Source: Pythium myriotylum (lineage: Eukaryota > Oomycota > Peronosporomycetes > Pythiales > Pythiaceae). From it: a stretch of 64,000 nucleotides of DNA. The position numbers were made by a program, and so were the translations under genes. Positions 20,641 through 30,231 of the stretch are shown one piece after another. The notes under the pieces are model-generated. The model ran no database searches. It was not told the origin of the DNA and saw only the letters and a list, made by a program, of their open reading frames with translations. The DNA is taken from NCBI GenBank assembly GCA_023091665.1, contig JALJCQ010000006.1, forward strand, positions 1-64,000. Reading direction: 5' to 3'. Positions within the stretch are counted from its first letter, which is position 1; the number at the start of each line of letters is the position of its first letter.

Positions 20641-22076
20641 TCATCGTGCTGCGAGTGACTGAGCCTTGGCGTATGCAGCCTCTTCCGCAGCGACTTGGTC
20701 CAAGACGAGCTGTCGAAAGAGCAACTCGTTCCGCCTCGCAAGTGTCACCGGGTGCGAAATGCACACAAAGTCCTTGAGCATCTCGGTCGTGAGTTCGCTG
20801 TGGAGGCGGAACTTCTTCGTCGACAGCGTTCGGATCACAGTTCGCTCGACGCAGTCGTCGCCCCATTCGCGTCGAATCAGACACCTGCATTTCGCAAGAC
20901 ATGAGTCAGACTGCGTTAGAAAAAAAAGAGCTGCCCAGCGCCTACTCACGCTCCCGTGATCTCTCTCGTGACGTTCGTCGACTCGGGAGTCGGGTGGAGC
21001 TCATCTGCGTCCACGAAATCCCACAGCACGATCGCGCAGTCGTCCAGGATCTTGAACGACGTGATCACGTGCGACTCGACCGAGAGCTCTTCGTTGCTCT
21101 CCGAGCACTCGTGGTGCACATGCATGACACGATACAGCGTGTTCGCAGAGGATGAAGCGTCCACATCGACAATGTCGCGAGATACACGCAATCGATGGCC
21201 GTAGGGACAGATTGTCACGACGTCGCGCACGGCGACGCACACTGCTCGCACGACTGCGCTGATGTCCTCGGTGTCGAGAGTGTACACGGCCATGGACGTG
21301 GTGCTGCGACTACCGGCTTCCTCGATGAGCTCTCCGTGGACAAGTGGCGTCTCCGCAGGAAGCGAGTGCTCACTACCAGCCAGATTAGCGATCGACATGT
21401 TCTCGGTCTCGCGACAGAGCACCTCCATCGCAGCCCGCATGCGCGCGTCGTCAGCCTCAGACGTGTAATCTCCCCACCGAGACTCGCGATCTCGCGGCAG
21501 CCGCGTGTGGCGGTGCAGGAATCGACAGAGATCCAACGACTGCGAAACGCGACCACGATCAGTGACTAGACCTCATCAAGCAATTGGCCACTGGGACATA
21601 CCGAACCGAACGGCGGAGTAGCCGAGAAGACAGACCGCAATCCGCGGAGGAACCGCGTCTGCGCGTACACGGCCTGCCGCAGCGCGCGACAATCGTCTTC
21701 GGCGCGGCGTCGCTTGCGTCGCTCGGCCAGCGCGCGTGCTTTCTCGTCGCTGTGGCCGTCGCGATCGATCGCTCGCAGCTGCGCGAGCTGGACAGCTAGC
21801 TGCTCTGCTTCGAGTCGTGCTGCGTCTAGTTGCCGCTGCCCATGAGCATGCCATGAGCACTCGTCGTCAGTAAGATCGTTGTGGCCATTCTGAGCCAGCC
21901 ACCGACGGTCTCACCTTGAGTCCGGCGGCGCCAGAGGTCGAGCGAGCACGCCGCTTTGGCCGTGGCGACGCTGCATCGACTTTGTGCGGCGTCTCATCCG
22001 TGAGACAGGCGTCTTCAGCGCCGTCGAGCAGCTCCAGCAGCTCACGCAGGAAGGCGTCGTCGCTCGGGATGTCCAT
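20641..22076 (-). CDS. SL1: bZIP-like/START-like family protein
   Basis: This is the first member of the clustered family. Four exons in transcription order (22076-21915, 21835-21602, 21539-20950, 20884-20641) join in phase to give 409 residues. Exon 1 encodes an acidic segment (DDAFLRELLELL) and a basic patch (RPKRRARS). Exon 2 encodes a leucine-heptad coiled coil followed by a basic run (ERRKRRRAED) and the family motif TRFLRGLRSVFS. Exon 3 begins SLDLCRFLHRHTRLPRD and carries most of a START-like fold; exon 4 begins CLIRREWGDDCVERTV. The architecture suggests a DNA- or protein-binding zipper joined to a ligand-binding domain, but neither function is proven. It converges on SSL1. Related tandem genes in Phytophthora include the M96 mating-specific family, and membership is only suspected. 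Confidence 0.85.
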
Positions 22077-22118
22077 TTCCGCTTTTTTTTTCGTCACAAG
22101 TGAGCTGTATGCACATCA

Positions 22119-23458
22119 TCAGAAGTAACCTATGCCAACCGATATGTCTGATCTGATATATATTTGTCTCATTGAAAAATGTCTGCGACGTGTGAGCAAA
22201 GAGCTGCTCAACAGGCACTCTGCGCGATGCCCAACAGCATCTCCTCTTCGGCCACTTGCCATCTCCTTGAACACGAGGCCATTTGGGCGCGACGCCTTCT
22301 GGAAACTCGCCAGGAACCGCTCCACGCACGCCGGGAGCGACTCGGAAGACGAGCGAGCGCCGCGAGTCGCCCACAAATACTTCTTCGAGCACACCGTGCG
22401 ACACACCACGCGCTCCACGCCGTCCTCGCACATCTCTAGCCGCACGAGGCAGCCGCCGATCGCACACCGCACAATGTCGACGTCGCTGCTAAGTGGATAC
22501 AGCTCGTCGTCGTCCACAAAGTCCCACATGAGCATCCCACAGCCGTCGACCATCGAGTAGAACGTCGCCACGCGCGTTCCGACGACCAGCTCTTCGCGCA
22601 TACCCGAGAGCCCTCGGTACCGGACCACGTCGACGCCGTACTGCAAGCGGCACGCAGTCGCCGCGTTCGTGTCCAGGACCGTGCGCGCCATCTCGGTGCG
22701 CTCGTACTCGGGCCAGACGCCCGTGATGTCGCGGATGGCCACGCACGCGGCGCGCAACGCCAGCGCCACGTCGGTCGTGTCGAGCGCGTAGACGGCCGTG
22801 GTGCTGGCGCTGAGTCCGTCCGGCAGCGCTTCAAAGTCGATGCGGATGTTGGGCTGCGCGAACGCCATGGCCTGCGTGTCGGCCGCCAGCGTGCGCATGG
22901 CCTCGCGCAGCCGCCGCTCGCTCGTGAGCGCCGCGAACTCGGCGCGCCGCAGCGCCTTGTCCCGCGGTAGCCGCGTGTACGCGTGCATGAACTCGCACCA
23001 GTTGCTGTCCTGTTGGTTCGAGAGGAGTCAATTATGGTCGTCAGTCGTAGCGAGTGCAAGACCCCAAGACGGAGAGAGAGAAAGCGAGAGAAAGCGACGT
23101 ACCGCGTGGGCGGGCGGCGCGAGGTCCAGGAGTCCTCGCAGCCGCCGCAGAAACTGGGACTGCGCGCGCAGCGCCTCGCGCAGACGCGCGTTCTCGCTCT
23201 CGGCGAGCCGGCGCCTGCGCTTGGCCGCCATCGCGTCGTCGGCCGCCGGCGACCAGCACGAGCCGCCGAGCGCCGCGCGCAGCGTCGCGAGCTGCGTGGT
23301 CAGTCGCGCGGCGTCGCTGCGCAGCGTCGCGAGCTCGTGCTGCAGCGAGAACGAGCCCACGCGGTCGTCAGTCGCCGCGACGACGCAGGGGAGCGAGAGG
23401 CGGGCAGAGAGCGCACCTGGCGCGGGCGGCAGGCGGCGCACGCGGCGCGAGGAGCCAT
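22119..23458 (-). CDS. SL2: START-like family protein with 8-bp frameshift near the C-terminus
   Basis: Exons in transcription order are 23458-23417, 23339-23103 and 23009-22119. The intron that normally precedes the CLIRRE-type segment is absent. The N-terminus lacks the acidic leader of its paralogs and starts MAPRAACAACRPRQ before the coiled coil. The gene is essentially identical to SL6 on the opposite side of a large inverted repeat. It lacks 8 bases (31601-31608 in SL6) after FKEM, at about 22258. The family's conserved tail (QQVAEEE...) is therefore read out of frame and replaced by about 45 unrelated residues. The rest of the domain is intact, so this may be a recent pseudogene or a gene with an altered tail. 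It shares a 169-bp divergent promoter with SL3. Confidence 0.75.
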
Positions 23459-24550
23459 GCGTGCGTCTCGGTGATGTCGGGGATGGCAGGAAGCGAGAAA
23501 GCGTGCGAGGGGCGGACCTCTTGAATCAGATTTGAGGCGGGTGACATTGACCGTCTGAGTCGAGCTCACTTGCCTTTTTTTCCGAGTCAGGAGATCATCA
23601 CCTGATACAGTACCGACTGTCTGGGCCATGGACGACGCCGCGCTGCTGGACGGCGAGGGCGACGCGCTGCTGCGCGAGCTGCTCGCGTGGCTCGACGAGT
23701 CGCCGACGCCGACGCCACCGCCAGTGCCACCACTGACGCCACCACCGACGCCGACGGCCAGCGCCGCCAAGACGAGAAAGGCGCGCAGTGGCGGCGGCGG
23801 TGGCAGCGCCGCGAGACGCAGGCTGGCGCTGGAGGCGCTGCGGCGCGAGGCCGAGCAGCTCACGCAGCAGCTCGAGCGGCTGCGCGGCGCGCGACGAGAG
23901 CCGTTCTACTCGGTGCGCGAGCGCGCGGCGGCCGAGCGACTGCGCCGACAGCGCGCCGAGCGCGAGTGCCGCGCGCTGCGTGCCGCCGTGTTCCAGCAGA
24001 AGCGGTTCTTGCGGGGCTTCGGTGGTCTCTGGGCTCGCGGCCCATGTATGACGGCGGTGGTGAGAGCTGACCTGCGAAAAAGACGGTTTACTCGCATTGC
24101 AGTGTCTTGACGCTGACGCTGGTCTGATGTTGTTGGAACGGACAGGGCTTTGACTTGTGCCACTACCTCCACACGCCGACGCGGCTGCCGAGAGACCGAT
24201 CGATGCGGCAGGGCGAATACCGCGCGCTGTCGAGCGCCGAGCGCTTCGACGCCGCGATCGAGCTGCTGTGTCACGAGACCGAGGCGATCTCGGTCGTGGA
24301 CGCGTTTCTGGAGACGGACTATCGCCACGAGTCGGAGTGGCGCTGCGCCGCGACGACCAAGAGCGTGTTCACGCTGGAGCGCGGCGACGTCGCGGCCGTG
24401 CTGCGGGCGGCGTGCGTGGCGCTGCGGGAGATCTTGATGAAGTCGCGGCCGTTCAAGAACGTGAGTCTCCACGGCGAGATCGTGGACCCGGACGCGAACG
24501 CGCTGAGCCAGAACAACATCCAGTATCGTGCGACCAGCGTGCACAAGCAA
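22212..24550 (+). repeat. Inverted repeat 1, left arm
   Basis: This 2339-bp segment is the reverse complement of 29309-31655. I find one base difference (23151 against 30708, synonymous) and the 8-bp gap in SL2. It covers all of SL2, the shared promoter, and SL3 up to the middle of its START-like exon. The arm ends inside coding sequence that remains homologous but divergent beyond 24550. Confidence 0.95.
23459..23627. promoter_or_regulatory. Bidirectional promoter region between SL2 and SL3
   Basis: The 169 bp between the divergent start codons must serve both genes. The stretch CTCACTTGCCTTTTTT at about 23565 recurs upstream of SL15 (about 48034-48050). An identical copy of the whole interval lies at 30232-30400 between SL5 and SL6. 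Confidence 0.5.
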
Positions 24551-25005
24551 TCAGATAACTGCGAAGACTTCTCGATCGAATCACTCGAATTGAGCATGTA
24601 TCGACTGACGGGCGATACAGCTGTCATGCTGTGGGATTTCGTCGACGAGGATGAACGACGACCACTACAAAATGTCGCTGACATTTCACGGAAGAGCGTC
24701 GGGGCGTGAGTATTTGTACTGCAAGTTCTTTTTCCGGTTGAGATCCATGTTAAATGTGTGCCGGTATGACTAGGTGTCTAATTCGAGAGGAGCTATGCCC
24801 AGACGGTGTCAAGCGCGTCGTGTATCGAGAGTTGAGTATGCGCCAGTATGAGTATCGGGGCGGCGAGTCGACTCCTCCGCCGAGTGTACAGCGGTACTTC
24901 TCCTCAAAACAGTCGTCGGTTGGGCCCAACGAGTTGGTCTTCCGCAGCATCATCGCGAGCCAGATTGATGAGGAAGAGAGGGCACTCGCGAGGCTGCATC
25001 TGTGA
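23628..25005 (+). CDS. SL3: bZIP-like/START-like family protein
   Basis: Three exons (23628-24059, 24146-24705, 24774-25005) join in phase to give 407 residues. Exon 1 fuses the acidic leader (DGEGDALLRELLAWLD), a Pro/Thr-rich linker, a Gly-rich basic patch and the leucine-heptad coiled coil with basic run LRRQRAERE; the usual first intron is missing. Exon 2 begins GFDLCHYLHTPTRLPRD and ends at the conserved GA splice site. Exon 3 begins CLIREELCPDGVKRVVYRE. SL3 is identical to SL5 up to 24550 and only homologous afterwards. It follows SL2 head to head and precedes SL4 in the same direction by 132 bp. The product is predicted to be soluble; its ligand and partners are unknown. Confidence 0.85.
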
Positions 25006-25137
25006 AAGGCAGCAGTGTACCTTATCTTAGTACCTGTTTGCGTTGCTGTTTGTCATATCTGAGTCGCTGGTGAGGAGTTCACTCTCTCACATGTCTCAGT
25101 TTCCGCCGTTGGAGGGCAGAGAGCAACGCGTACACCA

Positions 25138-26462
25138 ATGGACGAAGACGACGCACTCTTTGCCGAAGTGCTGGCGCTGCTTGCAGACGCCACGCCGCAT
25201 CAGGAAGTGTCTGGGCGCAATCAAAAGCCATACGCAATCGGAAGCGCAGCGAGGAGAAAGGTGCGAGAGTTAGCTGTATTGAACGGTCTCGCGACAATGC
25301 AGAGACTCACTGATCTCGTGTAGATTGCCATTGATGCGCTCAAGCACGAAGAGCAGCAACTGAGCGAGGTCGTGAAACGGCTACGATCGATTCCAGGATC
25401 CCTGGGTTCTGCAAGCGAGGTTGCTGCGACTGAACGGTTCAAGCGGCGGCGTGCTGAGGTAGAATGCCAGCGTCTGCGAGACGCTGTCTATCGCCAGACA
25501 CAGTTTCTGCGTGGGTTACGCGGTATGCTCTCCATCGGCTCCGAGCGCTATCTGGTAAGCTAGTATCTTGCTCACAGCGGACAGAACCAGAAGCTAACAT
25601 GCTCACTTCTTAGACTTTGAATCTATGCCATCACTTACACAACTTTGTACGCTTGCCAAGATGCCATGCCACGCGCCGCGACGAGTACCTCACGCTAACA
25701 GATGAAGCGCGTCTAAGGGCTGCTATGAACCTTGTACAAGGAGAGACTGAGGCGATCTCAGTGACAGACTCACACATAGGGACCGATTTCATCCAGGAGT
25801 CAGATGAAAGTTGTGCAGTCACGACCAAAAGCGTCTTCGTGCTAGGCCAAAGCGATGTGCCCACAGTCTTACGCGCGGCGTGCGTAGCTGTTCGCGACAT
25901 TGTCGTGCGCTGTCGTGCGTTTGAGTGCATCGGTGTCTCGGGGAAGATCGTTGACGCCGACGCAGTGAGTCCTACAAACCTCCAGTATCGTTTGATGAGC
26001 ATCCGCCGAAAGAGTTCACGAGACAAGGACGATTTTGCGATCGAATCCCGCGCCGTGACTATCTACAAAACGATTGGCGAGTGCGCCGTGCTGCTATGGG
26101 ATTTCGTAGACGTGGATGAATTGCATCCAGTGGTCGACATTCCGGACATTTCGAGGCAAAGCGTTGGGGCGTACGTTTACGCTCAATTTTTGGCTTTGAA
26201 TGCGATTTTAACGGTGATGTGGGTCTGTTTTAGCTGCGTCATCCGACAAGAGCGAACCGCAAACGGTCTCCTTCGCACTGTATACAGAGAAGTCAGCACA
26301 CGTCGCTACGTTTACCATGGGAAGGGCACACCCTCCGCTGGGATTGAGCGGTATTTGTTATCCATGCGGCTCTCGATGGAGTCAAATGAATTGCTCTTTC
26401 GGGATATCATGGTCGAGCAGATCGCCAACGAATCAAGATACGAAGAGGAATCGTTCAATTAG
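25138..26462 (+). CDS. SL4: bZIP-like/START-like family protein
   Basis: Four exons (25138-25260, 25324-25554, 25614-26170, 26234-26462) join in phase to give 379 residues. It has the acidic leader DDALFAEVLALLAD, a basic patch (AARRK) at the first splice site, then a coiled coil with FKRRRAEVE and TQFLRGLRGML. The START-like exon begins TLNLCHHLHNFVRLPRC and ends with DISRQSVGA, and exon 4 begins CVIRQERT. The last intron is 63 bp with no in-frame stop, so its retention would add 21 residues without breaking the frame. The closest relatives in the cluster are SL9 and SL10 (shared LNLCHHLHNFxRLP). A decayed copy of the 3' half lies at 28095-28495. Confidence 0.85.
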
Positions 26463-26542
26463 ACCAAGACCCAATGCGGCTTTATCATCAAAAGAGACTT
26501 CACAATCCTGGTGACATGTCGCTCAAACGACAGCAGCACTGG

Positions 26543-27418
26543 TTAGTTGCGGATTCGACGCTTACATCCAGCCTTCTTGCTGGCCTTCCCGCCGTCGGAG
26601 TCTTTCGCTGGTGCCTCGGTGTTTGTCGCGGGGGCCTTGTTCGAAGGCGCTTTTGCTTCTGGAGCCTTTGTCTTTGGTGCTGGACTAGGAGCCAGCGCGG
26701 ATCCAGATGACGCAGCCTTGCCAGTTCCAATAAGTGGAACGCAGTTCTCTGTTCCATTCATCGTGAGTAGGGATCCTCCCACGATCGCCAAAAACCCATT
26801 AACGTACTGTAGACCTGCCAGTCCATGTTCTGGAACCCAAGCCAATAGAAACGGAGCATGCAGTTCTTCGTGCATGACGAGAAATCCACTGGCAGCTTGG
26901 ACTCGGTAAAGCCCTTGCCAGCGTAGGCCTTCTCGCAGTTGTCGTTGTGGAAGACCATCTTGTCGTCGAGCCAGACTTCGCACGGGCCCTGGGGGGAACA
27001 ATTGGTTAGAAAGATGCCGACCGACACTAGCTACAACACGTCGCCTGATTACCTGGTGAGTGAAGCCTGTGCCGCCGTTACCCTGGAAAACCACGAAGCC
27101 ATCCGATGGGATCGGCTTGGGTGACGCCTTGTCATTGGTGTATCCGCACTTGGCTCCCTTGTCTTCCAAGAACGACCGCAACGTGCTGTAACCATTTTTC
27201 TTGGAGAGCTTCGCGTACTGACCAGCCTGGTCCCCGCCGGCCCACGTCCCCGGTCCCTCCCATGGCCACGCGGGCTTGAGTGTCACGACCCATTCGACGG
27301 TGGGTTTACCAGGGAGGAACTCGGCCTTGGGCACTTTAACGTTGCCGTGGGCCTCGACGAGAGCAACGGCCGATGCCGCGATGCAGCCTGCGAGGATGGA
27401 TGACGAAGCAGAGACCAT
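26543..27418 (-). CDS. AA17 lytic polysaccharide monooxygenase (oomycete type)
   Basis: Exons in transcription order are 27418-27053, 26988-26808 and 26748-26543, joining in phase to give 250 residues; the introns are 64 and 59 bp. The start is the ATG at 27418, which opens a signal peptide (about 23 residues) ending ...VALVEA just before His24. A mature N-terminal His is required for the copper-binding histidine brace. A second brace His is plausibly the one in GTGFTHQ at the end of exon 1. Other family-like segments are GPCEVWLDDKMVFHN, CMLRFYWLGFQNMDWQVY and NCVPLIG. A Pro/Ala/Lys-rich C-terminal tail follows. AA17 enzymes of oomycetes are copper oxidases that cleave pectin during plant infection. 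The gene sits in the spacer of inverted repeat 1, between SL4 and a SL relic. Confidence 0.87.
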   Translation of the reverse strand: MVSASSSILAGCIAASAVALVEAHGNVKVPKAEFLPGKPTVEWVVTLKPAWPWEGPGTWAGGDQAGQYAKLSKKNGYSTLRSFLEDKGAKCGYTNDKASPKPIPSDGFVVFQGNGGTGFTHQVIRRRVVASVGRHLSNQLFPPGPVRSLARRQDGLPQRQLREGLRWQGLYRVQAASGFLVMHEELHAPFLLAWVPEHGLAGLQYVNGFLAIVGGSLLTMNGTENCVPLIGTGKAASSGSALAPSPAPKTKAPEAKAPSNKAPATNTEAPAKDSDGGKASKKAGCKRRIRN

Positions 27419-28094
27419 GTTTTGGCGACGAAAGCAAAAGTGAGACTTGCTTCGGTTGAGGGCACGCCGCGCAAGCACCTGTCTGTGGAACCGGACGCGT
27501 CTTCCCGCTAAACCACTCCACTGGCTCTCGAGAGTCTGCAGCGAGACACGGTTCAAAAAATTGTTTAGGAAAGTCGTCTTGCCTCCGTTGTTCGCGCAGA
27601 GAAACATGTCTTTCCTCGAGAACAGCTGCCAAGGACAATCCCACAGGCAATGGACGCGGCAGATTTTGTTGGTTTGAAGATAAGTACTGTGAGCGAATCT
27701 TCCGCATTGGCCTCGACCTCGTGCTATTAGATGAAGGGTCCTCTACGGAGGGTTCGTCTGGACGAGTTCAACCCAATACAGTATTTGAAGAGTCGGCAGG
27801 AAACACTTGGGTGAGCGTTAGACTGCGTTCTCGGTCTAAGAGGCCAGAGAGATGGACATTGACCTCCAGCTTGAAGACAGGAGAGCCGGGATCAGGTTAT
27901 CCCTCTAGAGATAGTGCACTGAGCATTTCTTGAAGGAGTACTAATCAAAACAGACGATTGATCTTGGAAACGCGTTGGAAGACTCGCCATCATGGGCAGC
28001 TGGCGTCTTGGAATGGCTTTTCCTCGCGATGCAATCCGTACTCGTGGTAAAACGTCTGATTCACTGCAGGCCGTTCCTTCCGGATAGGTGAGCG
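27419..28094. other. Intergenic region upstream of the LPMO gene
   Basis: About 680 bp holds the LPMO promoter. A 70-codon frame at 27721-27933 has no recognisable feature. I see no RNA gene. The region lies inside the 4758-bp spacer of inverted repeat 1. Confidence 0.45.
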
Positions 28095-28495
28095 ATCTCT
28101 TGGTTGAATCGCGCGCCGTGACTATCTACAACACCGATAAATGAGTAAACCGTGGTGTTGTCGACTTCGTAGACGTGGATCACTTTCATCCAGTGGTCAA
28201 CACTCCGGATATTCGAGACAAAGCGTTGCGCACGCTGTTCCCAATGCAAGTCTTTTCCTCTAACGGCGATTTCAATGCGGAGCTGTGGGGGTGAGTCAGT
28301 TGTACAGTATCATCCAACGAGAACGTAGTGAGGACAATAAACGGCGTACTTTGAAGAACTGTTTACAGAGAATTCGGCACACGCGGACACATCTGCACGA
28401 CGAGTTCTACATCCGGTAGTGTCGGATATCGATGAAATCGACTGAACTGGGTTTTGGAACATTATGCTCCAACAAATCGCCAAAAGAATCAGGAG
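28095..28495 (+). pseudogene. Decayed START-like family relic (3' half)
   Basis: The region aligns with SL4 from its ESRAVTIYKT segment (26045) to near its C-terminus, in the same orientation. Recognisable matches are SRAVTIYN at 28110, DFVDVDHFHPVVNTPDI at about 28160, a stretch equivalent to TVYREVSTRR at about 28350, and SMKSTELGF with LQQIAKR at about 28430-28485. In-frame stops (for example at about 28140) and small indels disrupt it, and no 5' half is visible. It is a partial, non-functional copy older than the inverted-repeat conversion events. Confidence 0.75.
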
Positions 28496-28984
28496 CAGAT
28501 AACAAATCCTTCCGTTCAGACACAAACACCGATGATGCTTGTATCGCCGCAATCAACTTCAGAATCTTGGCGACAGGTGTCTTTCGAACGAAAACAATGA
28601 TTATCATCGGATTCGTTGCGTTGTTGTTTGGCGAGGAGATCTTTCTCAAACGCGTTCTAAGGGGTTTTCGTCCACGAAAATGTCTTCTGCATAATGTACC
28701 CAGATGTAGGATCCGCTCCGTAGCCACAGGCAAGCTTCACATCTCCTTGCCACTCGCTCGTACGATCGTAACGAAGGGATTCATGCTCATCTCTTGTGCA
28801 TGCTCGAACGCTTCGATTCCAGGGGTAAAAAAGATCACCTCAAAGTTCACGTACGCAGTCGCGCTAGTACCCTCTCTTCCTCATCAATGCTCTTCGCAAT
28901 TATGCCGCGAAAGGCCAACTCGTTGGAGCCAACACACAACTGCCTAGATGCGAAGAACCGTCGCACACTCGCAGGGCAAATTGA
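28496..28984. other. Intergenic region containing the detached tail of SL5
   Basis: On the minus strand, about 28975-28847 still reads as the C-terminal tail of an SL3-type gene (PASVRRFFASRQ, then NELAFRGIIAKSIDEEERVLARLR). It lies beyond the premature stop of SL5. The remainder (28496-28846) shows only a low-quality plus-strand frame with no recognisable domain. Confidence 0.6.
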
Positions 28985-30231
28985 TTAGGTTCCTCGATAG
29001 AGGTACCGAGACGTGCTCAGCTCTCGATATACCACGCGCTTGACGCCATCTGGGCATATTTCCTCTTGAATCAGACTCCTGCAACAACAAAAAAAACCTA
29101 ATGCTCAGATCTCCAGTGCCCGAAACGATTCGGTCAGGCAGCAATACACCCACGCTCCAACAGCTTGTCTAGATATATCAGCAACTTCGTCACGCGATCG
29201 CCATTCGTCCTCGTCAATGAAATCCATGAGTAGGACAGCCCTGTCCCCTATAACTCGATACATCGTGAGGTCTAACGAGTCAATGCAAAGCGTATCGCCA
29301 TCGTCCATTTGCTTGTGCACGCTGGTCGCACGATACTGGATGTTGTTCTGGCTCAGCGCGTTCGCGTCCGGGTCCACGATCTCGCCGTGGAGACTCACGT
29401 TCTTGAACGGCCGCGACTTCATCAAGATCTCCCGCAGCGCCACGCACGCCGCCCGCAGCACGGCCGCGACGTCGCCGCGCTCCAGCGTGAACACGCTCTT
29501 GGTCGTCGCGGCGCAGCGCCACTCCGACTCGTGGCGATAGTCCGTCTCCAGAAACGCGTCCACGACCGAGATCGCCTCGGTCTCGTGACACAGCAGCTCG
29601 ATCGCGGCGTCGAAGCGCTCGGCGCTCGACAGCGCGCGGTATTCGCCCTGCCGCATCGATCGGTCTCTCGGCAGCCGCGTCGGCGTGTGGAGGTAGTGGC
29701 ACAAGTCAAAGCCCTGTCCGTTCCAACAACATCAGACCAGCGTCAGCGTCAAGACACTGCAATGCGAGTAAACCGTCTTTTTCGCAGGTCAGCTCTCACC
29801 ACCGCCGTCATACATGGGCCGCGAGCCCAGAGACCACCGAAGCCCCGCAAGAACCGCTTCTGCTGGAACACGGCGGCACGCAGCGCGCGGCACTCGCGCT
29901 CGGCGCGCTGTCGGCGCAGTCGCTCGGCCGCCGCGCGCTCGCGCACCGAGTAGAACGGCTCTCGTCGCGCGCCGCGCAGCCGCTCGAGCTGCTGCGTGAG
30001 CTGCTCGGCCTCGCGCCGCAGCGCCTCCAGCGCCAGCCTGCGTCTCGCGGCGCTGCCACCGCCGCCGCCACTGCGCGCCTTTCTCGTCTTGGCGGCGCTG
30101 GCCGTCGGCGTCGGTGGTGGCGTCAGTGGTGGCACTGGCGGTGGCGTCGGCGTCGGCGACTCGTCGAGCCACGCGAGCAGCTCGCGCAGCAGCGCGTCGC
30201 CCTCGCCGTCCAGCAGCGCGGCGTCGTCCAT
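28985..30231 (-). CDS. SL5: START-like family protein with truncated C-terminus
   Basis: Exons in transcription order are 30231-29800, 29713-29154 and 29078-28985, joining in phase to give 361 residues against 407 in SL3. The first exon and most of the second are identical to SL3 through inverted repeat 1. After 29309 the two genes diverge but remain clearly homologous. Exon 3 starts SLIQEEICPDGVKRVVYRE and hits a stop at 28985-28987 after YRGT. The missing tail is still visible downstream in another frame (28975-28847). The gene may yield a shortened protein lacking the conserved NELLFR...EE helix, or be a pseudogene in the making. It is divergent from SL6 across a 169-bp promoter. Confidence 0.75.

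Noticed and set aside
28432..28947. 171-codon plus-strand frame
   Set aside because: Its first part is the out-of-frame relic of an SL gene and its last part is antisense to the detached tail of SL5. The middle has no recognisable domain.
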